A stretch of DNA of 64,000 nucleotides from an uncultured Rikenellaceae bacterium (GTDB lineage: Bacteria; Bacteroidota; Bacteroidia; Bacteroidales; Rikenellaceae): contig CALUND010000005.1 in NCBI GenBank assembly GCA_944321925.1, forward strand, positions 1 through 64,000. The letters run 5' to 3'. A program made the position numbers and the translations under genes. A model generated the notes under the pieces. It saw only the letters and a list, made by a program, of their open reading frames with translations. It ran no database searches and was not told the DNA's origin. Below, one piece after another: positions 56,937 to 64,000 of the stretch; the first letter of the stretch is position 1; every line of letters starts with the position of its first letter.

Positions 56937-58940
56937 CTATTCCGCGTAGATGATCGTGAAGTTGTCGAGTCGCAATTCGCTGTTGGGATTTCCCAGGAAC
57001 TGGTCGCCCAGAGCGCTCGATGTGCACGATATGTTGAGGTAGTTGGGAGTCATTCCGGTTGCGGCTTCGACGGCTGTCAGCGGAATTGTCATGGTTTGCC
57101 ACGAGCCTGCTGCGACGTAGTTGGTCTGTTTGGTGATTCCGTTCACCTGGATGGTGTGACCGCTCGTGTTGCAGGGATAGCATGCTCCTGCTGCTACGCG
57201 GGTCGCGGTACACGTATAGCCGTCGCTGGTTACGGTTCCGGTCAGGTCGGTTGAGGGGCCTGTGGTACTTGTTCCGTAGCCGTGGTATTCGTAAGTGGAG
57301 CCTTCGTCATGGCTGAGCAGCTCGAAGGTGATGCCTCCGCAGTCTACATCCAATTGACCGTTGCTTCCTTTCGCAGCGCCGGAATAATAGATATCGACCT
57401 GAAGTCCCGCGATCTCTTTCGACGGGAAGAACGGAATGCCGAAATAGGTCATCTTCCGAGGATTGGCAGCATCTGTGCCTCCCACGAAATTTCCGGTAAA
57501 TAGCGAAGCTGCGGTAATGCCGTGTGTCGCCGGATAAAATATGTTGGCCAGTGGATTGTATTTGGTTTGAAGCTGTGCGCAGGAACCGGCATCGTGCGAC
57601 AGCTCGAGCGTCCCCTGGATAGTCATGCCTGCCGGTTTGTAGTTTGCTGCAGCCCAGCCGGTCGGGACAGGGAGACTTGCGCTGTTGTTGCTCCAGCTAT
57701 CCAGGTTACCGTTGCTCAGTTGGGGCAGGTAGCTCAGGCGCACCGTGTAGTCGAGCGTCACATTGGCGCGGGTCGTTGTGGCTGCAGGTACCGACAGCGT
57801 TTGTACATCGCGGACATCGGCGAATGAGAGCGTACCGGTTTGGGTCTGACCGTCGGTATCTTTATAGGAGTAGTTTACATCGATGGCCTGTTGACCTTGC
57901 GGCGAGGCGGATGTGAGCGGAATGAGGATGTCCAGCCCCTTTACGGAGGGCGTTTCGACCGTGTAGTTCGAATTGCCCAAAGAGGTTACGGTGAAGTCGC
58001 TCATGGAGGTGAAATCGACGGCCGAGAGGTTGGCAATCTGCTGTTTGTATTTTTTGTTCGCTACGAAAGTGAGCGGTTTGGTTGCCCAGATGTTTTTCGT
58101 ATAGATGTGTCCGTTGATGTCGGTAAAAGTCACGGTGAAACTGCCTGCTGCATGTGTTCCGGGGAGAATCAGCAGGTAGACGTTCTGCGAAGCCGATCCG
58201 TCGAGTTGCAGCCCGGTCGAACCGAATGAAAGGGTGATGCTTTTCGAGGTGGCCGTTTTCGACGAGATGCAGTTGTCGAACGGCTTGGTGATGTCGAGAG
58301 TCGCCTTTCCTGCCAGAGGATCGCCGGTCGTGGTGAGCGTCATCGAAGCGAGCGTTACCGGATCGTCCGCATCCAGCACGAACTGAATGACCGGGAGAAT
58401 GTGGGTGAAGGAGAACGAAACCTGCTGCGTGGGATCGTCGGAGGCGACTCCTTCGGCAATCATCAGTGCGTTATCGGCAATGTGATCCATGGTGTTCCCG
58501 GTTTGCGTTTGCGTTGCGGGTACGGTGGTCGTTATGCCTGTTTTGGTAAGATTGGCCGCACTGTGAGGAAAATAGGCGTGGAACGTGCGCGTGCCGGTTC
58601 CATTGCCCCATCCGATCACTTTCCCCTGGTCGGCGGCGAGGAACGTACAGGAGGTTCCGTCTCCGGTGGGGGTAGCGTCGTAGGCGTAGTTGTCTCCGAG
58701 CGATTCGGATGTCGTTGCTCCGAAAATACCGATCTGGTCGCCGGCTTCCCATTTGATCTTCACGGCTCCATTGTCTTCGAAAGAGGCTCGGTTCTGGTCG
58801 TCGTTTTCTTCGGAAACGATTACGCCACCGAAACTTACGGGGGTTCCGTTTCCGGTCGGTTGTCCGTTGTCGGTCAGGTTCTCTTTGGCGCATCCTGCCA
58901 ACAGGATCGCTGCGCTTATGGCGATGAGTGTCTTTTTCAT
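56937..58940 (-). CDS. Fimbrillin-like surface lipoprotein with PCMD-like C-terminus
   Basis: 667 residues with a lipoprotein signal peptide (KKTLIAISAAILLAGC; lipid-anchored Cys in LAGC). The region ~30-310 resembles the fimbrillin family (VKIKWEAGDQIGIFGATTSE, then HAYFPHSAANLTKTGITTTV and VSFSFTHILPVIQFVLDADD). From about 410 a beta-rich domain with a TYFGIPFFPSKEIAGLQVDI segment resembles the carbohydrate-metabolism (PCMD) domain of Bacteroidetes. It is likely exported to the cell surface. It lies 17 bases after a 43-residue peptide gene. Confidence 0.75.
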   Translation of the reverse strand: MKKTLIAISAAILLAGCAKENLTDNGQPTGNGTPVSFGGVIVSEENDDQNRASFEDNGAVKIKWEAGDQIGIFGATTSESLGDNYAYDATPTGDGTSCTFLAADQGKVIGWGNGTGTRTFHAYFPHSAANLTKTGITTTVPATQTQTGNTMDHIADNALMIAEGVASDDPTQQVSFSFTHILPVIQFVLDADDPVTLASMTLTTTGDPLAGKATLDITKPFDNCISSKTATSKSITLSFGSTGLQLDGSASQNVYLLILPGTHAAGSFTVTFTDINGHIYTKNIWATKPLTFVANKKYKQQIANLSAVDFTSMSDFTVTSLGNSNYTVETPSVKGLDILIPLTSASPQGQQAIDVNYSYKDTDGQTQTGTLSFADVRDVQTLSVPAATTTRANVTLDYTVRLSYLPQLSNGNLDSWSNNSASLPVPTGWAAANYKPAGMTIQGTLELSHDAGSCAQLQTKYNPLANIFYPATHGITAASLFTGNFVGGTDAANPRKMTYFGIPFFPSKEIAGLQVDIYYSGAAKGSNGQLDVDCGGITFELLSHDEGSTYEYHGYGTSTTGPSTDLTGTVTSDGYTCTATRVAAGACYPCNTSGHTIQVNGITKQTNYVAAGSWQTMTIPLTAVEAATGMTPNYLNISCTSSALGDQFLGNPNSELRLDNFTIIYAE

Positions 58941-58957
58941 AAGTTCGTGGTTTTGTG

Positions 58958-59089
58958 TTATTCGATGCCGCCCAAATCGACTTCTTCCATTTCGTTGGTG
59001 GTTGCTCCGCCCGATTCGGCGAATCCTTTCTCTACTGATACCTCCGTGACAATAATGCGGGGCTCTTCATAGATCGATGATTTTTCCAT
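58958..59089 (-). CDS. 43-residue acidic peptide upstream of the fimbrillin-like gene
   Basis: The frame on the minus strand encodes 43 residues: it starts MEKSSIYEEPRIIVTEVSVE, has a Gly/Ala/Thr-rich middle (ESGGATTNE) and ends EEVDLGGIE. No signal peptide. Short peptides of this style, with an E/I-V-rich start and a glycine-rich tail, often precede surface-lipoprotein genes in Bacteroidales. Its stop is 17 bases before the lipoprotein start, and a TACTTTTG -7 box is at 59157-59150, so both are probably on one transcript. The function is unknown. Confidence 0.6.
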   Translation of the reverse strand: MEKSSIYEEPRIIVTEVSVEKGFAESGGATTNEMEEVDLGGIE

Positions 59090-59149
59090 TTCTTTCAAAG
59101 GGTTTAATTTATTTTTTCAGAACTTTTTATCTGTTTTGGGAAACAGCTG

Positions 59150-59157
59150 CAAAAGTA
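59150..59157 (-). promoter_or_regulatory. -7 element for the peptide/lipoprotein pair
   Basis: Minus-strand TACTTTTG matches TAnnTTTG. The -33 TTTG is not at the expected distance, so the match is partial. It lies 61 bases before the 43-residue peptide. Confidence 0.5.
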
Positions 59158-59274
59158 GAAAAACAGTCCGCTTTTTTTGAATCAGAGGACTGTTTTTGTG
59201 GGAATGCTGATAAAAAGAATATAAAATCAAACAAAAAGAGCATCGCGGCGCTTCCTGTTTGGCCGAACTGGAAA

Positions 59275-60606
59275 TCAGCGAAATCGGTCGGATGTCAGCA
59301 GGGAGTCGACCCATTTGTCGAGTCGGTCGAGGCGCACCGCGACATCGAGAATCGTGAAACGACGACGAATGTGTTGCGCACGGAGGAAGCTTTCCCGGAA
59401 CCGTTTCGGGGTGATTCCGATCTCTTCGGGACGGGTCGGCGCTCCGACGGCCTGCAGACGCCGTTTGGCCTCCTCGAAGGGAATGAGTTGGTGGGAGAGC
59501 CGTTCGTGGAGCACGGCCCAATGCGATTTCAATTGCTCGATCTGTTGGCAAAGCTGTTCGGGACCGATGTATTTGGCACGTATTTCGGTGACGCCGATCG
59601 TGGGGAAATCGCTCCCGGCGAATAGCGTTGCGGCTCTTTCTTCCTGCTCCTGAAGCGAAGGCCAGGCTGCTACACAACCGGCTGTATCGATTGTGTCGAC
59701 CGGCGTAGCGAGCAGTTGTTCGTAAAGAGCGGTCGAGGCGAGCATGCCGATGCTTACTTTGAATCCGTGGGAAGGGGCGATGCCATTCGCCATCTTATGG
59801 TGTTCCATGTCCCAAAGATGGCTGAATTGGTGGTCGGCGCCCGAAGCGGGGCGGCTCGATCGGGCTGCCTGCATGGCGAATCCCCCCAGAATCAATCCCT
59901 CTACAAGCGCTTCGATCGCTTTTTCATCGCCTCGTCGGGCACCCTCCGGATCGGCCAACGCCTCTTTCAGTCCCTCCTGTACGACGGAGAAGGAGAACGG
60001 ATCGATCGGTTCGACCCCCAGTTCATCGGCCAGGATCCAATCGGCTCCAGCCGTGATTTTCGCGAACAGGTCGGCATATCCGGAGGCGGTCATCGCAGCC
60101 GGAGCCTTTGCGATGATTCGTGTGTCGGCCAGCATGGCCAGCGGTGCCGGACAATCGAAAGTCTGTTTGGCGCCGCGATAGGTGATGGAGGCTCCGTAGG
60201 CCGTGTAGCCATCCATCGAGGCGGCTGTGCCGACGCAAAGGTAGCGGCGTCCGGTTCGGTGAGAGGCGAGTTTCGTGAGGTCGTTGATCGTGCCCGATCC
60301 GACAGCGACGGGAATGGCATCCGTGGTTTTCAGGAAATTCTCCAACTGCTCGATGAAGCGCCATTCGGCATAAAGATCGGGCGAGGAGATTATGAAAGGC
60401 TTCTCTTGCGGAATGCCGGCTTGGCGGAGGGACTCTTCGACTGTTGCTCCGGCGGCTTGCCAGGTGTTGGGATCGGCTATGATGACCGCCCTGGCGTCGG
60501 GGAATTGTTGATTGAAAAGTTCTGCTACACGGGGAAGCACGCCGCTTCCGATGAGGAGGGCCCGTGTTTCTGTTGCGCGGGCGAGGGCTTTTTCGACGCG
60601 GTTCAT
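59275..60606 (-). CDS. egsA: sn-Glycerol-1-phosphate dehydrogenase (AraM/EgsA type)
   Basis: 443 residues. The family's VGSGTINDLTKLASHRTGRR segment (NAD-binding) and YLCVGTAASMDGYTAYGASI are near residues 101-145. The metal site is in QFSHLWDMEHHKMANGIAPS and SHGFKVSIG. It reduces dihydroxyacetone phosphate to sn-glycerol-1-phosphate, the stereoisomer used for archaeal-type ether lipids and, in Bacillus, for heptaprenylglyceryl phosphate. No lipid-synthase partner lies in the window. It stands alone with 280 bases upstream; a TATTTTTG -7-like box is at 60698-60691. Confidence 0.88.
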   Translation of the reverse strand: MNRVEKALARATETRALLIGSGVLPRVAELFNQQFPDARAVIIADPNTWQAAGATVEESLRQAGIPQEKPFIISSPDLYAEWRFIEQLENFLKTTDAIPVAVGSGTINDLTKLASHRTGRRYLCVGTAASMDGYTAYGASITYRGAKQTFDCPAPLAMLADTRIIAKAPAAMTASGYADLFAKITAGADWILADELGVEPIDPFSFSVVQEGLKEALADPEGARRGDEKAIEALVEGLILGGFAMQAARSSRPASGADHQFSHLWDMEHHKMANGIAPSHGFKVSIGMLASTALYEQLLATPVDTIDTAGCVAAWPSLQEQEERAATLFAGSDFPTIGVTEIRAKYIGPEQLCQQIEQLKSHWAVLHERLSHQLIPFEEAKRRLQAVGAPTRPEEIGITPKRFRESFLRAQHIRRRFTILDVAVRLDRLDKWVDSLLTSDRFR

Positions 60607-60886
60607 GTCGGGTGTTTTTTAATTCGCAGAGTCGGTCGTATGCCTGTTGCTCGGAATCGACGACTGCATGTTTGTGGAGATGAACGATAACAAAAATAGG
60701 GTTCTTGTAGAAAAAAACGAAGCGAACGGTCGATTTTTGATCGGTTGTGTCGATTCGGGGCTACTGCTCCGATGCAGATGTCATTAACGAAGTTTGCGGG
60801 AGGTATGGAGAGAACTGGTCGAGGAATAGGAATAAACAACAAAAGCACCCGATAGAGGGTACTTTTAATCGTGTGTATGCAAGGAA

Positions 60887-61042
60887 TTAGATCTCCGACG
60901 CTTTGATCTTGAGGATTTTCCCGTTTCTTGCTACGACCAGTTCTCCGTCTGCTTTTTTGAGCTTCTCTACGAGGCGCTCTTGAGCCAGCCGGACTCCGGC
61001 GTCGATCTTCTCTTGCATTTGTTTGATTTCGATTTCACTCAT
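60887..61042 (-). CDS. 51-residue partner of the zeta-toxin-like kinase
   Basis: 51 residues on the minus strand: MSEIEIKQMQEKIDAGVRLA at the start, a helix QERLVEKLKKADGELV, and ending ILKIKASEI. It overlaps the kinase 3' end by 8 bases and follows it in the same operon, so the two are translationally coupled. Charge pattern and size fit a small helical antitoxin or regulator, but no family is recognised and the antitoxin idea rests on position only. Confidence 0.65.
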   Translation of the reverse strand: MSEIEIKQMQEKIDAGVRLAQERLVEKLKKADGELVVARNGKILKIKASEI

Positions 61043-61607
61043 AATTCTCAAGTTTGCTGTATGTCAACGGATCGAAAACCGTTTTTGTTTCATTTTTGCA
61101 CCCGATCGCAATCTTCCGGCCGTAGTTGATGTCGGTACTGTCGTAAATCGTCCAATAGTCGCACACCGGCAGATAGATGCGGAACAGGTTTCGGATACCG
61201 GCCCGGTAACGTCTTCGGATGACGTTTTCCGGAATGTTGTGACCTCCTTCACTCACTCGTTGTGCCACCCGGATCACTGCCTGGTCGGGCGATGAGAGCC
61301 AGAAGTAGAGCAGCGTGACGAAAAAACCGCGTTCATGCACCTCCTGAATCAGGTTGTAGTGCGATTTGGTGGCCAGTGTCGTTTCGAAAGCGAAATCCGC
61401 TCCCTGCTCGATCAACTCGTGAATGCGGGCCAACATGATCTTGCCTGCCTGGATGGCCACGCTTTCCGGATTGAATGGGGAGAGCCCCTTGGCAATCTCG
61501 TCGGCGTTGACGAACTCCGTACAATTCAGCATCTCGGGTAGAATAGAAAAGGAGGCGGTCGTTTTACCCGCTCCGTTACACCCCGATATGATGAACATTC
61601 TCGGCAT
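61035..61607 (-). CDS. Zeta-toxin-family P-loop kinase
   Basis: 190 residues. Walker A GCNGAGKTT is at residues 9-17. NADEIAKGLSPFNPE (34-48) matches the NxDxI substrate segment, FAFETTLATKSH (about 72-83) is the zeta ETTLA motif, and RRRYRAGIRNLFRIYLPVCD is the arginine-rich lid. Zeta toxins phosphorylate UDP-GlcNAc; close relatives without an epsilon antitoxin may instead be general kinases. Followed, with an 8-base overlap, by a 51-residue gene. Toxin activity is not shown by sequence alone. Confidence 0.8.
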   Translation of the reverse strand: MPRMFIISGCNGAGKTTASFSILPEMLNCTEFVNADEIAKGLSPFNPESVAIQAGKIMLARIHELIEQGADFAFETTLATKSHYNLIQEVHERGFFVTLLYFWLSSPDQAVIRVAQRVSEGGHNIPENVIRRRYRAGIRNLFRIYLPVCDYWTIYDSTDINYGRKIAIGCKNETKTVFDPLTYSKLENYE

Positions 61608-61933
61608 GATCCGTCGGAATTCCGCGGGTTTCCCCTGAAGGAATTCCTGGTCGCTTTTTGTTTTTTTCTTCTTGCAGAAGAATTTGTTTATTACTGTGCT
61701 TCAGCTTTTTGAGATGCTCCCTGTTCCGAAGAAAAAGAGTGGCACTCCCTGAAACAATCGTCGGCAAAGATAATAATATTTGAACAAACAAACTACAGCT
61801 CGCTCTTCGGTTTTGCTTTTTTCGTTAAAATTAGGCGGCTCTGAATGGAAGAGTATTCGAGAGAAATTCTTTAGGGGACAGAACCGGGGAGCCGATTCGG
61901 AAAGGCGAAGAATTTCACTATCTTTGTCTTGTC
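61608..61933. other. Divergent intergenic region, kinase / phosphoesterase
   Basis: 326 bases without a gene. On the minus strand TATCTTTG (61772-61765) is a candidate -7 box for the kinase. On the plus strand TATCTTTG (61919-61926) lies only 7 bases before the phosphoesterase ATG, with TTCG at a suitable -33 distance (61896-61899). Confidence 0.5.
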
Positions 61934-62425
61934 ATGAAACGCATAGGGGTCATATCGGATACGCATGGACTTTTCGATGACACGCTGAAGGAGTTCCTTG
62001 CCGGGGTGGACGCGATCTGGCATGCCGGCGACATCGGATCGCTCCAACTCGCCGATCGCATCGCCGCCTTCAAGCCTTTGCATGCCGTCTGCGGAAACAT
62101 CGACGGTTGGGATGTCCGCCGTCTTTACAAGGAGTTCGATTCGTTCCGCTGCGAAAAGCACAACGTACTCATCACCCACATCGGCGGCTATCCGGGGCAC
62201 TACGACCGCAGGGCTCTCGACCGCATTCTGCAGTTCAAACCGACCCTTTTCGTTGCGGGCCACTCCCACATTCTGAAAATCATCTACGACAAAAAATTCG
62301 ACCTTTTGCACATCAATCCGGGCGCAGCAGGATGTTATGGATTCCACACAGTTAGGACGGCCGTTCGTTTTACGATCGACGGTGAGGAGATCCGCGACAT
62401 GGAGGTCGGCGAGTGGAAACGCTGA
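61934..62425 (+). CDS. YfcE-type metallophosphoesterase
   Basis: 163 residues. The calcineurin-like metal ligands are clear: D9 and H11 (ISDTHG), D33 (HAGDIGS), N55 (CGNIDG), H82 (ITHIGGYPG), H110 and H112 (AGHSHI). The YfcE/MJ0936 family hydrolyses phosphodiesters such as bis-p-nitrophenyl phosphate; the natural substrate is unknown. The ATG must be at 61934 because the conserved sheet starts at residue 4. The predicted -7 box lies so close upstream that the mRNA may be nearly leaderless. Confidence 0.92.
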   Translation: MKRIGVISDTHGLFDDTLKEFLAGVDAIWHAGDIGSLQLADRIAAFKPLHAVCGNIDGWDVRRLYKEFDSFRCEKHNVLITHIGGYPGHYDRRALDRILQFKPTLFVAGHSHILKIIYDKKFDLLHINPGAAGCYGFHTVRTAVRFTIDGEEIRDMEVGEWKR

Positions 62426-62487
62426 TCGGACCGTAAAATATTCCCTCTTCCGACACGTTATATTGTCGGAATTTTATGAGGTGAATT

Positions 62488-64000
62488 ATGCAAAACAGAC
62501 AATCCAAAGCGCTCGAACGTCTCCTCGCCAGGGCGGCATTCGACGCCGAAAAGAACAATTACGAGTCCCGTCTCCAGGATCGGCTCTTTCTGTCGTTGCT
62601 GGGAGAGGAGAATTGTCATGCTGCACATATTCTGGGACACCTGCTCAAAGACTGGGAACTCTACCAAATCAAGATTCGCATCGAACGCGAAATAGAAAAA
62701 CAGACACAAAAAGAGAGGGAGGATCGTGCCGCTTTCTTTCGGGAATTGCCGATCCGGCTTTCGAACGTTGCGGGACCATCTGCCGTCATCAATACGGGCC
62801 ATCTGTTGTTGCTTCTCCTTTCGGAACGCAATTCGATCGCTACACGCGTATTGGAGATGTACAACGTGAAAGTTCCCGAGGCAGAAGAGTATCTGAGGCA
62901 ACTGCCTGCTGACGAAAACTATTACGAAGATATGCGGGCGCTCGACTCCCTTCGGGAACAGCCGCAGGAAGAGTTTAAAATTCGCATCGAGAGCAAGAGC
63001 GTCGAGTCGGACTCCATGCTCGACAAACTCGGCATCAACCTGACGAAAGCCGCCGCCGAAGGACGAATCGATCCGGTGGTAGGACGCGAAAAGGAGATCG
63101 AACGACTGATCCAGATTCTCGGACGACGCAAAAAAAACAATCCGATCCTGATCGGTGAAGCCGGCGTGGGGAAAAGTGCCATTGTCGAGGGATTGGCCCT
63201 GCGCATCGCTTCCGGAGAGGCTCCGCTCTCCCTGCGCGGCAAGCAACTCTACTCGCTCGACATCGCGTCGCTCGTTGCCGGAACCAAATACCGGGGTGAA
63301 TTCGAAGAGCGGATCAAAATGCTCCTCGCCGAACTGACCCGCACACGCAATGTGATTCTCTTCATCGACGAGATACACACGATCGTCGGGGCCGGCAGCA
63401 CACAGGGAAGCCTCGATACGGCCAACATGCTGAAACCGGCTCTGGCTCGCGGAGAGTTGCAATGCGTGGGGGCTACGACGCTCGATGAATATCGCGAAAA
63501 CATCGAAAGCGATGCGGCTCTTGAACGCCGGTTCCAAAAGATCATCGTGGAGCCGACCACCAAAGAGGAGACGCTGCGCATTCTGCACAACATCAAATCG
63601 CACTACGAGCAGCACCATTCCGTTCGCTATTCGGACGAGGCGTTGCAGGCGTGCGTCGACTTGTCGGAACGCTATATTACCGACCGTTGTTTCCCGGATA
63701 AGGCGATCGACGTGCTGGACGAAGCCGGTTCGAAGGCCCACATTCTGGGGGCGAAAGAGCCCGAAGCGATACGTTGTCTGGAGCGAAGCCTCGAAGAGGC
63801 CTCCTCCCGGAAACGGGAAGCGATTTCGGCCCTCATCTACGAGGAGGCGGCGGAGGCGCGTCTGCGGGAGATCGCCCTGAAGGCGAAGCTGGCTGAGAGT
63901 CGTACACACTGGCAACAGGAGATGGCAACGAATCCGATCGTCATCACCAGCGAACACATTGAAGAGGTGATTACCTCCATGACAGGCATTCCTGTCGAAA
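62488..64000 (+). CDS. ClpA/ClpC-type AAA+ ATPase (3' end beyond window)
   Basis: 504 codons are present and the frame runs off the window. Residues 1-165 replace a standard Clp N-domain with a helical region ([20 protein letters not shown], then [20 protein letters not shown]). The first AAA+ domain begins near [20 protein letters not shown], with Walker [10 protein letters not shown] (223-231), Walker [16 protein letters not shown] (~290), and [19 protein letters not shown] (arginine finger). A short M-type coiled coil ([15 protein letters not shown]) follows. It probably unfolds substrates for ClpP. Whether the second AAA+ domain and ClpP loop are present cannot be seen. The start is the ATG at 62488. 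Confidence 0.9.
   Translation, partial: MQNRQSKALERLLARAAFDAEKNNYESRLQDRLFLSLLGEENCHAAHILGHLLKDWELYQIKIRIEREIEKQTQKEREDRAAFFRELPIRLSNVAGPSAVINTGHLLLLLLSERNSIATRVLEMYNVKVPEAEEYLRQLPADENYYEDMRALDSLREQPQEEFKIRIESKSVESDSMLDKLGINLTKAAAEGRIDPVVGREKEIERLIQILGRRKKNNPILIGEAGVGKSAIVEGLALRIASGEAPLSLRGKQLYSLDIASLVAGTKYRGEFEERIKMLLAELTRTRNVILFIDEIHTIVGAGSTQGSLDTANMLKPALARGELQCVGATTLDEYRENIESDAALERRFQKIIVEPTTKEETLRILHNIKSHYEQHHSVRYSDEALQACVDLSERYITDRCFPDKAIDVLDEAGSKAHILGAKEPEAIRCLERSLEEASSRKREAISALIYEEAAEARLREIALKAKLAESRTHWQQEMATNPIVITSEHIEEVITSMTGIPVE

Overview
The window looks like a chromosomal segment of a Bacteroidales bacterium. A Rikenellaceae/Alistipes-like genome is my best guess, from the fairly GC-rich coding DNA, the Bacteroidetes-only families (a 51-residue DUF4295-like protein after rpmG, a fimbrillin-like lipoprotein, a VirE-N/PriCT-2 protein, a Bacteroidetes-type tyrosine recombinase), several promoters of the Bacteroidetes form TTTG-N20-TAnnTTTG, and a lysine-type phosphoglycerate dehydrogenase. 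The genus is inference; the phylum is well supported.

Layout. 1-4514 is the right end of an integrated element: replication/primase-like gene, a small DUF gene, an excisionase-like HTH gene, a stand-alone IS1595-type zinc-ribbon protein and a tyrosine recombinase. It ends at a 42-bp 3' fragment of tRNA-Pro(GGG) that begins in the anticodon loop, so the element probably sits in that tRNA gene and its other end lies left of the window. 4681-5398 is rpmB-rpmG-DUF4295. 5523-6300 is a single secreted beta-barrel-like protein. 6507-19765 (minus strand) is the classical tRNA-Thr/Tyr/Gly - tuf - tRNA-Trp - secE - nusG - rplKAJL - rpoBC block, with a near-perfect promoter at its head and three terminator-like hairpins inside it.

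19988-29854 (minus) is a compact nine-gene run: metal ABC permease, LptF/LptG-type permease, ribBA, fmt, a four-helix sensor-like membrane protein, trkH, a coiled-coil/SPOR-like protein, nfeD and floA, with ATGA overlaps at its start. 30001-33246 (plus) holds an alpha/beta hydrolase, mtaB and a divergent S-adenosylhomocysteinase-like protein. 33319-34734 (minus) holds a membrane acyltransferase with a G9 tract and a small membrane protein. 35106-38037 (minus) is yicC-gmk-nadD-TPR-DUF3109, tightly coupled. 38338-41790 (plus) is serC-serA and a DUF1015 gene, covering serine synthesis.

41878-45317 (plus) holds an outer-membrane-like protein, a thioredoxin-fold protein without its CxxC, meaB and a GT25 glycosyltransferase. 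45302-47365 (minus) holds a sirtuin without zinc cysteines and an NSS transporter. tRNA-Gln and a GNAT gene follow. 48226-54096 (minus) carries envelope genes (GT2, LpxL-like acyltransferase), a DUF389 protein, rsmI, a Pro/Thr-rich protein and an ACT-like protein. lysA and an HGSNAT/DUF5009-type membrane protein are on the plus strand. 56937-61607 (minus) holds a fimbrillin/PCMD-like lipoprotein preceded by a 43-residue peptide, a glycerol-1-phosphate dehydrogenase, and a zeta-toxin-like kinase overlapping a 51-residue partner. The window closes with a YfcE-type phosphoesterase and the first 504 codons of a ClpC-type ATPase.

Most of the window is core genome. The parts most likely to repay attention are the tRNA-Pro-integrated element with its unusual integrase, the kinase/small-protein pair, the G9 tract, the SAHH-like gene after mtaB, and the regulatory hairpins in the tuf-rpoC block. 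No CRISPR array or complete insertion sequence was seen.
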